Of a DNA stretch of 64,000 bases, positions 34,229 through 43,146 are shown in pieces. Each line of letters starts with the position of its first letter. The first letter of the stretch is position 1. Position numbers and translations under genes: made by a program. This stretch comes from Tengunoibacter tsumagoiensis. Its GTDB lineage: Bacteria > Chloroflexota > Ktedonobacteria > Ktedonobacterales > Ktedonobacteraceae. Location: the NCBI RefSeq assembly GCF_003967535.1, contig NZ_BIFR01000001.1, positions 4,897,001-4,961,000 of the forward strand. Reading direction: 5' to 3'. The notes beneath the pieces were generated by a model. That model did no database searches and was not told the DNA's origin. It was given only the letters and a program-made list of their open reading frames with translations.

Positions 34229-36754
34229 CTAGAATGATGGAAGCTGTACAGATTCCGGCTTCGCCAGGATCTGAACTGACCCTCGTCCTGCGCTCACTCT
34301 CGTTGCATCGGTGATCTGTACGACAATGACACTGACGTTGTCCTCTCCTCCACCAGCTAAGGCAGCCTGAATAAGGGCATCGCCTGTCTGATTGGGATCC
34401 ACAACAGTGTTTTTGACCACCTCTTCAATCTGAGGATCGCGAACCATATCCCAGAGTCCATCCGAACAGAGCAGAAGTTTATCCCCCTCTTGCAGTTGTA
34501 GAGGGAAGCAATCAATATCAACCGCAGGCTTTTCGCCCAGGCTACGATAGATCTGGTTGCGCTTTGGATGGGTATAAATGTCATCTGGCTTGATGATGCC
34601 AGCCTCGACCAGGCTCGCCACCACTGAATGGTCGTTGGTGATCTTTCTCAGCCCTTCACCCTTGCGATAGAGATAGGTGCGGCTATCACCTACATTGGCC
34701 ACATAGGCCTGACTGCCTAGCACCAATGCAGCCGTGACAGTCGTGCCCATATCACCCCGCTCATCCATGTTATGCTGGTGAACAGCCTGGTTCGCCGTCT
34801 GAATACCCTCCATCAAGAGCCGACCCCCATCATCATTCTGAAGCGAGCCGTCTTTCGCAAGGCGTATCAAGACTGTATCCACAATCTTCTGAATTGCTAG
34901 CTGACTGGCATCCTCACCCTGAGCATGACCACCCATTCCATCTGCCACAACAAACAGGCCAAAAGGCTGATTCCCGGCATGGCCTCCCAGAGGACCTTGC
35001 GCTGCAAACAGGCTGTCTTCATTGGGCTTAAACTTACGTTTGATCCCTGGATCAGAATGAGTCCCTACCACAAAACCTACTGGCTTGACACGCCGATTCA
35101 GCGGGACCGTTCGGTCAGGATCAGCAACTGTCCCTGGCGCTAATTCGATTGTAGGCTGCTCCCCAATAGTATTCACAGGGACCATGGTTGGCTGATCAGC
35201 AAGCATAGGAGGCGCCTGTGGTTCGCGCAATGAACGACCAGAGGCCGAGCCAGCCGCCTGTGGAGCAGCAGGATTTATGCGCAGATGCAGTCCAGATTCG
35301 CTGGGTGACAAAAAGAGCTGACAGCGAGGGCAGATGGTCGCGTCCCTGGCCACAAATTCATTACAGCGGGGACAACGCAACATCGTGGGAGCCGCTGGAA
35401 CAAGTGACTGAGCAGGAACCTGTATCATCTGAGCCTTACTCTGTTGAGTAGCTTCCTCCTCAATCCGTTGGAGCTCACGCTCCGAATCTTGCTCTGCCGC
35501 AGCTAACTCTTCGCGAAACTTTCGTCTTGCACGAGCCTGGCTCATGATCCAATAGGCAATTAATAAGAAAAGAATAAGGACGGTAAGACCTGCCAGGCTT
35601 AAAAGCAATAATGAAATGCGATATCCTGCGATAGTTATCCCATCATTTAAGACATTTCCAGAGCTCGTAGCAGAAGTCGAAGCCGGTGGGGCCGCCTGAA
35701 TAGTGGCGGTCGCGGCCAATGCCTTGCCAGCAGTGAATTCTGTGTTAGCAGCTGAAGCATTCTTTAAATTCGTTTGAGCCAGATCCAGATGCGAATGATA
35801 GAGATCATCAACGCCAGTATTCCAATTATCATGAACCGCATTTGAAGAAAGCAATTTTAGTTGCGCAAATGTGGTTGAAACAAAACTTCCAAACACATCA
35901 GCAGTGGCATTCTCATTGGCGCTGGAAAGATGAATACCTGCCAGGTTGCCTTCATCATCAATCGAAGGTGTGCCAGCTTCCAGCGTTTTTGCACTCATTG
36001 GTACCACTTCAGGAGCGCGGTAGCCTTCTAGCAAGTTGCGAAATTGTTGCGGATCTTTTGGATTTGTGCTCGAAAATACACTGAGAGGTCCGGTCTTATT
36101 TGTATTGGGAGCAAGAATCAGAGCCTGAGTTGCAACAGTGCTTTTTGCTATATTCAAAAATGGCTGTGGATGTTGTGTATCAGTTGAAAAAGGAAAGAGT
36201 ATTGGGCCCTTACTACAATCGGTATTGAGGCAGTGAAAATTCGTTGTTCCTGCATCCGTCGTGGCAGGTGGTAATAGGGGTAAGTAGCTGGAATTGTAGG
36301 CAGTACTGGGCAAAATATTGACCGAAGCCAGTCTGCCCGATGGCTGATTAGAAGCACAGGTCGCTTTATCCCCTGAGGCGTTCACCAGATTTCCATCCGT
36401 TAACACCCAGTTGCTATATTCAGGACTCGCCTGGGGATCAGGATTGAGGGAGCTCGCCACAAGCACACCCAGACCTGTACATTGTGCGACGACAGGGGCT
36501 GTGTTGCCTGATTGTGCAGAGTCTGAACCAGTATACGTCACCAATAAACGGACGACAGAGACTCCAGCACGCGTGATCCCCTGTGGTGGTAGAGACAACT
36601 GAGACTGCCGTAGCGGTGATTCATCCGCTGCGGCAAGGACAGTAGAAGCCAGAGACAGCCACAAAAGAAAGGCAATCGATAGCCTGAAAAACAAGGCAAG
36701 AGCCGTCAGACTACCACTCTTTTGTCTCTTCAAGATGAGACGATGCGTACTCAT
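34229..36754 (-). CDS. Membrane PP2C-type phosphatase with degenerate protease-like ectodomain
   Basis: About 841 residues. Order: N-terminal membrane/signal helix (20-42); extracellular region (about 55-360) with a trypsin-like outline, GLGVLVASS then NWVLTDGNLV where the usual catalytic His (TNAHVV type) is absent, and AGTPSIDDEGNLAGIHLS where the GNSGGP Ser is absent; a membrane helix (about 382-404); a cytoplasmic zinc ribbon (LRCPRC...TICPRC); and a PP2C domain (about 565-820) with NEDS, ADGMGGH, GDSR, CSDGL and GGEDNVSV metal-binding motifs. It is probably a phosphatase paired with the kinase 42 bp upstream. Start ATG 36754 suits AAGGG; a GTG at 36760 is also in frame. Confidence 0.85.
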   Translation of the reverse strand: MSTHRLILKRQKSGSLTALALFFRLSIAFLLWLSLASTVLAAADESPLRQSQLSLPPQGITRAGVSVVRLLVTYTGSDSAQSGNTAPVVAQCTGLGVLVASSLNPDPQASPEYSNWVLTDGNLVNASGDKATCASNQPSGRLASVNILPSTAYNSSYLPLLPPATTDAGTTNFHCLNTDCSKGPILFPFSTDTQHPQPFLNIAKSTVATQALILAPNTNKTGPLSVFSSTNPKDPQQFRNLLEGYRAPEVVPMSAKTLEAGTPSIDDEGNLAGIHLSSANENATADVFGSFVSTTFAQLKLLSSNAVHDNWNTGVDDLYHSHLDLAQTNLKNASAANTEFTAGKALAATATIQAAPPASTSATSSGNVLNDGITIAGYRISLLLLSLAGLTVLILFLLIAYWIMSQARARRKFREELAAAEQDSERELQRIEEEATQQSKAQMIQVPAQSLVPAAPTMLRCPRCNEFVARDATICPRCQLFLSPSESGLHLRINPAAPQAAGSASGRSLREPQAPPMLADQPTMVPVNTIGEQPTIELAPGTVADPDRTVPLNRRVKPVGFVVGTHSDPGIKRKFKPNEDSLFAAQGPLGGHAGNQPFGLFVVADGMGGHAQGEDASQLAIQKIVDTVLIRLAKDGSLQNDDGGRLLMEGIQTANQAVHQHNMDERGDMGTTVTAALVLGSQAYVANVGDSRTYLYRKGEGLRKITNDHSVVASLVEAGIIKPDDIYTHPKRNQIYRSLGEKPAVDIDCFPLQLQEGDKLLLCSDGLWDMVRDPQIEEVVKNTVVDPNQTGDALIQAALAGGGEDNVSVIVVQITDATRVSAGRGSVQILAKPESVQLPSF

Positions 36755-36802
36755 TGACACGTTCCCTTCATGCCGGATTGACAGTGCATAAAAGTTTGCC
36801 TC

Positions 36803-38635
36803 TTAGCGTCCAAGACGATTTCTTAAACGATCATACATCTGCTTGACCGCGGGGTTGGTCGCCCCCCACTGACCAGCCAGAACATAATTACATTCCCGAA
36901 GGGCTTCCGGTAGTTTCCCTTCATTCTCATATACCTGACTCAATAAGAAACGAGAGAGATTATCCGATGGATTCAATGTCAGGACCTGCACAAAGGCAAA
37001 TTCTGCGACGTTCCACTGCGAAAGCCTCATTGCCAATTGACCAAGCGCAAAGAAGAGCCGTGAGCGGACATTCTCGGGCACGTTTGTCCCCAGACGAATG
37101 GCCTCCTGATACTCTCGTAACGCCTGCGCAAATTGATTCGCCCGCTCGTACGCAATGCCCAGCCGTTCATGCGTCTCCCAATCATTGGCCTGCAAACGGA
37201 GAGATTGTATATAGGCTTGAATGGCCATCTGTAGATTAGGCCGATAGTAGAGATAGACATCCCCTACCAATTTATGCGTCTCAGCATCATTAGCATTCAA
37301 CTGCAAGGAGCGATTATATGCATTCATTGCAATGTCAACCTGCGGTGGATTCCTGCGAATATAGACCTGACCAAATAGCTTGTGTACCAATGGATTATTT
37401 TGCTCAAGGCCATGCGCCATTTTAACCGCTTCATAGGCGGCCTCGATCCGAGCAGCATTCAGGTGTTCCTGGGCTGTCATGATCTGGGGGCCAGCCGGGC
37501 CGGTTGTGCCCATATGGATTGGACCTGAGGGGATACCCACCTGTGAAACTGCGTGGATATTCCCACCCGAGCCATTTGTACTCCGTATGCCGTCACCAGG
37601 ACGACCTGGAATCGTCTCTACTGTCCCCTGGGATTGGCTGATTGGAGGCAGCTTCAGAATGGCGCGATCCATCTCTTCTGCACTACTCCAGCGCTGATCC
37701 AATGGCAGTGCAAGCGCCTTGCTAATGACCTGTTCAAGAGCTGGCGAAACATCTGGTCGCAATACCCGTACCGGCGGAAAGTTAAAAATGCTCGGCTTAT
37801 TATTGGCTGGATCATGACGCGTCAAGAGCTTATGCATTGTTGACCCCAATGCAAACAGATCACTACGCGGCTCAGGCATTCCATGTAATTGCTCGGGTGG
37901 AGCATAACCAAGCGTCATAATCACTGTAGATTGATTCTGTGACTGGAAGGTACGCGCAATACCGAAGTCGATCAATTTAATTTCACCGCGACTGGTGACC
38001 ATAATATTCGATGGCTTGAGATCACGAAAGATAATTGGGGGCGTTAACTGGTGAAGATATGAGAGCACACCACAGATCTGATGGGTCCAGTCACGCACTT
38101 TCTCTTCTGGCAGTCCACGCGCTCCATTTACACCCGCGATATTTGCCTCGGTATCCATTGTCTCGGCTAATGTACGCCCATCGATAAAATCCATGACCAG
38201 ATAATGGCGCCCATTCTCAGCAAAAAAATCACGCACGCGTGGAATACAGGGATGGTTCAACTCCAGTAACAGGGTCGCCTCACGCGAAAACCATTCCACC
38301 GATTGGGCCCGCTCACTCTCATTACGGAAATCATCAAGCATCTCTTTCACAGCACATGGACGCTTGAAGCGCGTATCAATAGCTCTATACACCGCTCCCA
38401 TCCCACCAGAGGCAATCAGACGATCAATCTGATAGCGGTCTGCGGATAAGAGGGTTCCTGATGGTAGACGACGAGGTGACACAGCATCTCCAGACGAAGG
38501 TGGGAGGGCAGCAGAAGAGATTGGCGGATTCTGAGCCACTCCTGGCAGAACTCCACCAGCTTCACTCTGCGGCAGCGCAGGATTATTGATTGGAGGTACC
38601 GATCTGTTCTGGTCAGATGAATAATTACTTGCCAT
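36803..38635 (-). CDS. Ser/Thr protein kinase with C-terminal TPR repeats
   Basis: 610 residues. Pro/Ser-rich N-terminus, then a kinase domain (about 68-325): IASGGMGAVYRA (P-loop), CAVKEM (Lys), FRDLKPSNIM (catalytic loop with HRD changed to FRD), LIDFGIAR (DFG) and GYAPPEQL. From about 385 onward are TPR-type repeats (NDAETHKLVGDVYLYYRP, ANDWETHERLGIAYERANQF, AEFAFVQVLTLNPSD). No membrane helix is seen, unlike many PknB proteins. The paired PP2C gene follows on the same strand, which suggests a reversible phosphorylation module. Targets unknown. Confidence 0.93.
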   Translation of the reverse strand: MASNYSSDQNRSVPPINNPALPQSEAGGVLPGVAQNPPISSAALPPSSGDAVSPRRLPSGTLLSADRYQIDRLIASGGMGAVYRAIDTRFKRPCAVKEMLDDFRNESERAQSVEWFSREATLLLELNHPCIPRVRDFFAENGRHYLVMDFIDGRTLAETMDTEANIAGVNGARGLPEEKVRDWTHQICGVLSYLHQLTPPIIFRDLKPSNIMVTSRGEIKLIDFGIARTFQSQNQSTVIMTLGYAPPEQLHGMPEPRSDLFALGSTMHKLLTRHDPANNKPSIFNFPPVRVLRPDVSPALEQVISKALALPLDQRWSSAEEMDRAILKLPPISQSQGTVETIPGRPGDGIRSTNGSGGNIHAVSQVGIPSGPIHMGTTGPAGPQIMTAQEHLNAARIEAAYEAVKMAHGLEQNNPLVHKLFGQVYIRRNPPQVDIAMNAYNRSLQLNANDAETHKLVGDVYLYYRPNLQMAIQAYIQSLRLQANDWETHERLGIAYERANQFAQALREYQEAIRLGTNVPENVRSRLFFALGQLAMRLSQWNVAEFAFVQVLTLNPSDNLSRFLLSQVYENEGKLPEALRECNYVLAGQWGATNPAVKQMYDRLRNRLGR

Positions 38636-38903
38636 ATTTTTACACCGCTCTATACTGCTTGAACTCTCTGTTTGACTGGTGCAAGAGAACAGTTGGATAC
38701 AACAGCAATTTCCTCAAACAGCGCTTTTTTTGCATCTTCATCGCTATTCAAACGCTTTTTCTGGTCTGTATAGACAAAAACCAGGTGGGGGAGGATCAGA
38801 AACGTTGTATAGTTTTTTGACGAATAATCCATGATGATCGGACACTCACTCTATGCATACTCTCAAACCTGGGAAGTGGCTTCAAATCAACCTTTTTTCT
38901 ATC

Positions 38904-38959
38904 GGTGAACTCAGGCTTCCAGAGAAGCCGCTGAGTCTTCAGTTCAGCGGTAGTTCACC
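38904..38959. mobile_element. Solitary IS200/IS605-like right-end hairpin element, copy A
   Basis: A self-contained 56-bp cruciform: GGTGAACT (38904-38911) pairs with AGTTCACC (38952-38959); inside are GGCTTC/GAAGCC (38914-38919 with 38924-38929) and CCGCTGA/TCAGCGG (38928-38934 with 38944-38950). The tail GGTAGTTCAC is typical of IS605-family right ends near tnpB. No tnpA or tnpB is present. Copy B at 51857-51887 shares stem and tail. Confidence 0.5.
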
Positions 38960-39318
38960 TGGGCATTATAACACAACTTTACCATTCTGAGCAGAGAAAG
39001 ATTTCTCGGTCGAAAACAAACATCAGCCTCCTTGCAGTACGACCTGTCAGGATCTGTTCAATCAAAAAAAGGTCTTTGTCAGGCTACAATGTCTACAATG
39101 TACAAGAATATAGTATCACAGCAAGCGCATATATCCAAAATACAGGCTGGCTGGCTCGCTAATGATCTTGACAAATCGTAGAGCAAGACGCTTACAGCAG
39201 AGATGTGGAATAATCCATAGTCTTAAACGATCTGATCCCACAAAAATAGCAGAGCTTTTGCCAGAAAGGGCCAGAAGTACTTCCATCATAGAAGAAAGGT
39301 CTGTCAGACGATAGGACA

Positions 39319-39357
39319 GGGCGATAACGACGCACATTATGTGCGCTATCATCGCCC
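39319..39357. terminator. Nested hairpin downstream of hisD
   Basis: Outer arms GGGCGAT (39319-39325) and ATCGCCC (39351-39357) enclose CGCACAT-T-ATGTGCG (39331-39345). It lies 41 nt past the hisD stop on its strand; no clear U tail. Confidence 0.5.
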
Positions 39358-39397
39358 CATCCGATCTATCTGATAAACCCGGCCCAATCTGATCAGG

Positions 39398-40705
39398 TTA
39401 GACTGGACGATCGGTGACGGCGCGGGCATGGGACGGGAAACCCTCAAACTCTGCGAGACGGCGCGTCGTCTCACTCAGGCTGGCATATCCTTCGGCTGTC
39501 ACATATCCAATGCCCGTACGCTTGAGAAAATCATAGACAGAGGTACAGGAAAAGGTATGCGCAAAGCCACCCGTAGGCAGAATAGCATTGGTTCCCAGGC
39601 TGTAATTTCCCAGGCTGGTGGGTGTATATGATCCTAGAAGGATCTCACCAACATTCTTTAATTCCGGCAAGACCGCAAAGGGATCGCGCACATGGACTTC
39701 CAGATGCTCAGGAGCATATTCGTTGACGAATGCGATCGCCTCTTCCATGCTCTCGGTCAAGATCAAGGCACTGGTCCCCTTTTCACTCATAAAGTTTGTG
39801 CGGCAGAAGGTTCGCCGGGGCTCCGGTAGCGACTCGATCTTTTCGGGCAACAACTTTAGTACTGCCTCGACCAGCGAACGGCTGGAGGTGACGAGAAGAC
39901 TCGATGAATCAGGACCATGCTCGGACTCAATCAGCAGATCTCGAGCTACCAGCTCTGGATCGGCAGTTTCATCAGCAAGCAGGTTTGCTTCGCTTGAACC
40001 GGCGGGGAGGCCCACATCAACGGTCCCGTACAGCAGCCGTTTAGCAGCAGAGACATAAGGGCTCCCGGGCCCCGTCAGCTTGTGCACACGGGCGATACTG
40101 GCAGTTCCATAAGCCAGTGCGGCAATTGCCTGGGCCCCACCTACACGATAGATCTCATGCACTCCACAGAGATCAGCAGCAACCAGAGAGGCTGGATCAA
40201 CCTCTCCATCAGGCCCGGGAGGCGTTGTCACGACAATACGCGGTACCCCCGCAATACTGGCTGGCGTTGCCAGCATATACATGACAGACGGGAAGGCTCC
40301 TTTTCCTCGGGGGACATAGAGGCCAACGCTGCTAATTGGCGTAATCTTCTCACCCGCCATGACGCCAGGGGCGACCTGCATCCACCACTGCTCATGCGGC
40401 ATCTGATGCTCATGGAAGGTGCGCACATTTCGGATCGCATGTTCGATGGCATGATGGATCTCTGGCTCCAATCGATCATGCGCTCGCGCAATCTCTTCCT
40501 GGCTGACCCTCAAACGATCAGCAGGCACTTGCACATGGTCAAAGCGCTCCATAAATTCAATGAGAGCCTCGTCGCCACGCTCTCGCACAGCCTTCACAAT
40601 AGGGCGTACATACTCCAGCAGATCATCAATGGCGACTTCCGCCCGACGCAATAGACGAGCTCTCTGCTGCGCATCCAGACGCGCTAATTCATAGTAGTGA
40701 ATCAT
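39398..40705 (-). CDS. hisD: Histidinol dehydrogenase
   Basis: 435 residues. Family motifs: YVPRGKGAFPSVMYM, EIYRVGGAQAIAALAYGT, KLTGPGSPYVSAAKR, AGSSEANLLAD, SEHGPDSSSLLV (zinc-ligand Gln/His region), EHLEVHVRDP and NYSLGTNAILPTGGFA. It oxidises histidinol to histidine with NAD and Zn. GAAGGAAGAC precedes the ATG. It stands apart from other his genes here, so histidine genes must be scattered in this genome. A nested hairpin follows. Confidence 0.96.
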   Translation of the reverse strand: MIHYYELARLDAQQRARLLRRAEVAIDDLLEYVRPIVKAVRERGDEALIEFMERFDHVQVPADRLRVSQEEIARAHDRLEPEIHHAIEHAIRNVRTFHEHQMPHEQWWMQVAPGVMAGEKITPISSVGLYVPRGKGAFPSVMYMLATPASIAGVPRIVVTTPPGPDGEVDPASLVAADLCGVHEIYRVGGAQAIAALAYGTASIARVHKLTGPGSPYVSAAKRLLYGTVDVGLPAGSSEANLLADETADPELVARDLLIESEHGPDSSSLLVTSSRSLVEAVLKLLPEKIESLPEPRRTFCRTNFMSEKGTSALILTESMEEAIAFVNEYAPEHLEVHVRDPFAVLPELKNVGEILLGSYTPTSLGNYSLGTNAILPTGGFAHTFSCTSVYDFLKRTGIGYVTAEGYASLSETTRRLAEFEGFPSHARAVTDRPV

Positions 40706-40828
40706 AAGTCTTCCTTCGCATGATTAGTCAAGGCTTCAGGGGCCAGCCACTCAACACCAGTCCCCACTCAATAATACGCGACAAGCGAAATGGTGTCTAT
40801 GTCCAATTAATCTGTTCAATGAAAAAGA

Positions 40829-40856
40829 AGAGGTACGATTTTCTAACCGTACCTCT
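40829..40856 (-). terminator. Intrinsic terminator after the first lipoprotein gene
   Basis: AGAGGTACG (40829-40837) pairs with CGTACCTCT (40848-40856), 10-nt loop. The A-rich GAAAAAGA at 40821-40828 gives a U-rich tail on the minus strand. Confidence 0.8.
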
Positions 40857-40888
40857 CCCGAGATGACTTATCCGACGACAAAACTGCT

Positions 40889-41800
40889 TTATTGCCCAAC
40901 CTCGGCCAGGCTGGAGGCTGGAATGGCATCGGCAGGCACAGTTACAGTCACCTTCTTGTCAAAGTTGCTGTAGGTGGACTTTCCGTCACTAGATATCACA
41001 ATGCTTGGAGCACTTGCGCCAGGTGTTGGGGTGGCCAGTGAACTAAGGTCAAGTGTCAGGCCATACGTCAGGTCAGATTGATAGAGCCGTGAGGTCGACT
41101 CATCAATCCATAAATCAAGCGTTGGCTTTGAAAGCTGAATGGTATCAAAGAACGATTTAGCAGCATCCTGCCCCAGAACAGCCTGTAAAGAATCTGCTAC
41201 TTTCTGCAAACGATCTTTCAAGGCGTCCTTATCCAGGGTCACTACCAGATGATGAACGGTAACTCCATTCAGTTTTTCGGTTCCTGAATCGTTCAGGGTT
41301 CCCTTCTTTGCCAGCGCGAAGAGTGCACTAAAATCTCCTAGTTGGCTATTATCCAGAGAACTGTCCAGGGCAGCTTTCGAGAGCACATACCAGGTGCCAT
41401 TCTTATTCTGCACATATACTTTGTCACCCTGGGTCACCAGCTTCATCGCAGTATCCTGCTGGATAGTGCCAGAGTCAACACTGGTGTTTAGATTATAGGC
41501 TGCCTCCTGAGTTGAAAGCAGAGAGTCTCCATCTAACTTCTCACCAATGTCGATTTTGAGGGATTTTGCCTGACCATCTTGCGAAGGCAGATTACTAATA
41601 TCCTCATTGACCACCGTGTTGCTTACAACATGCACAAACTTCAATTTATTCATCGTTGTTTCGCTGCTCTGCAGCAGTTCAGCCGCTGTTTTAGGCCTGG
41701 GTGTGGGGCTTGCCCCAACTCCAGGATTTACACCACAGGAGGCCAGGAGCGTCAAGGAGAGCATGAGCGCAGAAATGCACAGACCCTGTTTGATTTTCAT
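40889..41800 (-). CDS. LppX/LprAFG-like lipoprotein, paralogue 1
   Basis: 303 residues. The signal peptide ends in LLASCG, a lipobox, so the Cys would be lipidated. Then a Pro/Thr linker (SPTPRPKTAAELLQSSE) and a beta-rich domain with TLDLWIDESTSRLYQSDL and SKPTLDLWIDE, typical of LppX/LprG folds that carry lipids in a hydrophobic pocket. It is about 30% like the gene 124 bp upstream (same layout and motif order). Located on the outer face of the membrane. Exact cargo unknown. Confidence 0.85.
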   Translation of the reverse strand: MKIKQGLCISALMLSLTLLASCGVNPGVGASPTPRPKTAAELLQSSETTMNKLKFVHVVSNTVVNEDISNLPSQDGQAKSLKIDIGEKLDGDSLLSTQEAAYNLNTSVDSGTIQQDTAMKLVTQGDKVYVQNKNGTWYVLSKAALDSSLDNSQLGDFSALFALAKKGTLNDSGTEKLNGVTVHHLVVTLDKDALKDRLQKVADSLQAVLGQDAAKSFFDTIQLSKPTLDLWIDESTSRLYQSDLTYGLTLDLSSLATPTPGASAPSIVISSDGKSTYSNFDKKVTVTVPADAIPASSLAEVGQ

Positions 41801-41924
41801 AAAGAAACGATTCCCTTCTCATTCTTACGTAAAATAGAAATTTTCCTCTTCTTTTAAATGCAACCAGTTAATACAACGGAAGAGCAGGTAATTTCTCAAA
41901 TGGGGCAGTTTTTACCCAATCAGA

Positions 41925-42809
41925 CTACTGCAACACTTGCTTGACATTTGTAGCAGGTTGGGGATTGGTAGGAACAGTAAAGTTTACCAGCTTATTAAAG
42001 TTACTGAAGTTTGCTATGACCTCAAAACCCTGTGGTTGACCTGCGACAACTGGTGCGCTGGCATCCGTCAGCACTTTATAGTCGATCTTATAAAGATACT
42101 TCGTGGCCTCATCAATCCAAATATCCACATTTGCCCCTGTAACTGAGTGAACAAAGGGGGTGTCTGAACTGCCCATCTCGTTGATCACCTGATCTTTATT
42201 TAATGTAGAAGTGATATGACGCAGTTTTTTACCATTAAGAACTTCAATCTTATGGTCGGTCAAAGTGCCTGTTAGCGCATCCAAACCCATCGAGCCTGGA
42301 TCGGTCAGAGAATTTGTCCCTATAGCAAATGGATTGTTTGAAGAATCGTTCAGAGCACTGGCATCTAATACATACCAGACACCACTGTTCCCTTGCAGGT
42401 AAGCCTGGTCGCCCAGCAGGATCTGCTTCATAGCATAGGAGATATCCTTTGTCCCAGCGGTGATCTGTATCGTCAAGAGTTGGGAAGATTCGGTTGCTCC
42501 ATTGCTATCACTCTCACTGGTATATTTTGCTGAGAGTTGACTGGCAACGGCTGGATCACTAGTAGATGGGAGATAAGAGGCCATAAAATCTGTTCCAACT
42601 ACCATCACCAGCGATTGATGTTTGCTGTTCATAGCACTCATGACTTTGTTACTGGCAGACAACAGGTCGCTTGCAGACTCTGGTCTGGGTGTAGGCGTGG
42701 CTGCCTGACTGGCTCCAGCTGAAGATGGGGCACCGCAAGAACTAAGGAGGACAAAACAGAAAACAATACAGAGGACCATGCAAATGCGTATTTGGACTAT
42801 TTTTCTCAT
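41925..42809 (-). CDS. LppX/LprAFG-like lipoprotein, paralogue 2
   Basis: 294 residues. Lipobox LLSSCG, then a TPTPRPESASDLL linker and the same beta-domain motif set as the next gene (NVDIWIDEATKYLYKIDY). The pair probably arose by tandem duplication. No kinase, transporter or glycan gene nearby explains their cargo. The gene is 124 bp upstream of its paralogue and on the same strand. Confidence 0.85.
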   Translation of the reverse strand: MRKIVQIRICMVLCIVFCFVLLSSCGAPSSAGASQAATPTPRPESASDLLSASNKVMSAMNSKHQSLVMVVGTDFMASYLPSTSDPAVASQLSAKYTSESDSNGATESSQLLTIQITAGTKDISYAMKQILLGDQAYLQGNSGVWYVLDASALNDSSNNPFAIGTNSLTDPGSMGLDALTGTLTDHKIEVLNGKKLRHITSTLNKDQVINEMGSSDTPFVHSVTGANVDIWIDEATKYLYKIDYKVLTDASAPVVAGQPQGFEVIANFSNFNKLVNFTVPTNPQPATNVKQVLQ

Positions 42810-43146
42810 GATAATTTCTAACCCAAAAGAAGTGTTTGGGTCTCACGAATAAGAATAGACAATTACTTGCTATCGATTGGCAAGTATTCTAATAATTTAT
42901 AACGGACAGGTTTCATATTAGTAATGATATTTTAGCCAATGGTCCCCCAAAACATTCAGGATATTCTTATCTCGCAGCCGTCATATGTAGATCTTTGTGC
43001 TATATTTGCCGGTAATTCTAGTTTTATCAATGGCAAGATATTTTTAAAGCATAGGCCCATGAAACCAGGGCCTCAGCCGTTTAGTGCCCCATGAGCACCA
43101 GGAAGCCTCTCAACGGCTGAGGTCTCCTTCATAAAGCAACCACCAA
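42810..43146. other. Intergenic region between the lipoprotein and MFS genes
   Basis: 337 bp. It holds the 11-bp-arm hairpin at 43071-43122 near the MFS stop and AT-rich sequence near the lipoprotein start. No gene or clear promoter was found. Confidence 0.4.
43071..43122 (-). terminator. Long-loop hairpin after the MFS gene
   Basis: CCTCAGCCGTT (43071-43081) pairs with AACGGCTGAGG (43112-43122) around 30 nt that contain a smaller GTGC/GCAC stem. The U tail is weak, so terminator function is moderate. Confidence 0.55.

Larger units (their letters stand above)
38636..39397. other. Long intergenic region between the kinase and hisD
   Basis: 762 bp. Contents: the IS605-like hairpin element (38904-38959), a tandem pair of CTACAATGT (39084-39101), and a nested hairpin (39319-39357) downstream of hisD. 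A 78-codon minus-strand open frame (39116-39352) has no supporting features and is not called. Confidence 0.5.

Noticed and set aside
39116..39352. 78-codon minus-strand frame between hisD and the kinase
   Set aside because: No ribosome site, no domain, and it overlaps the nested hairpin region.
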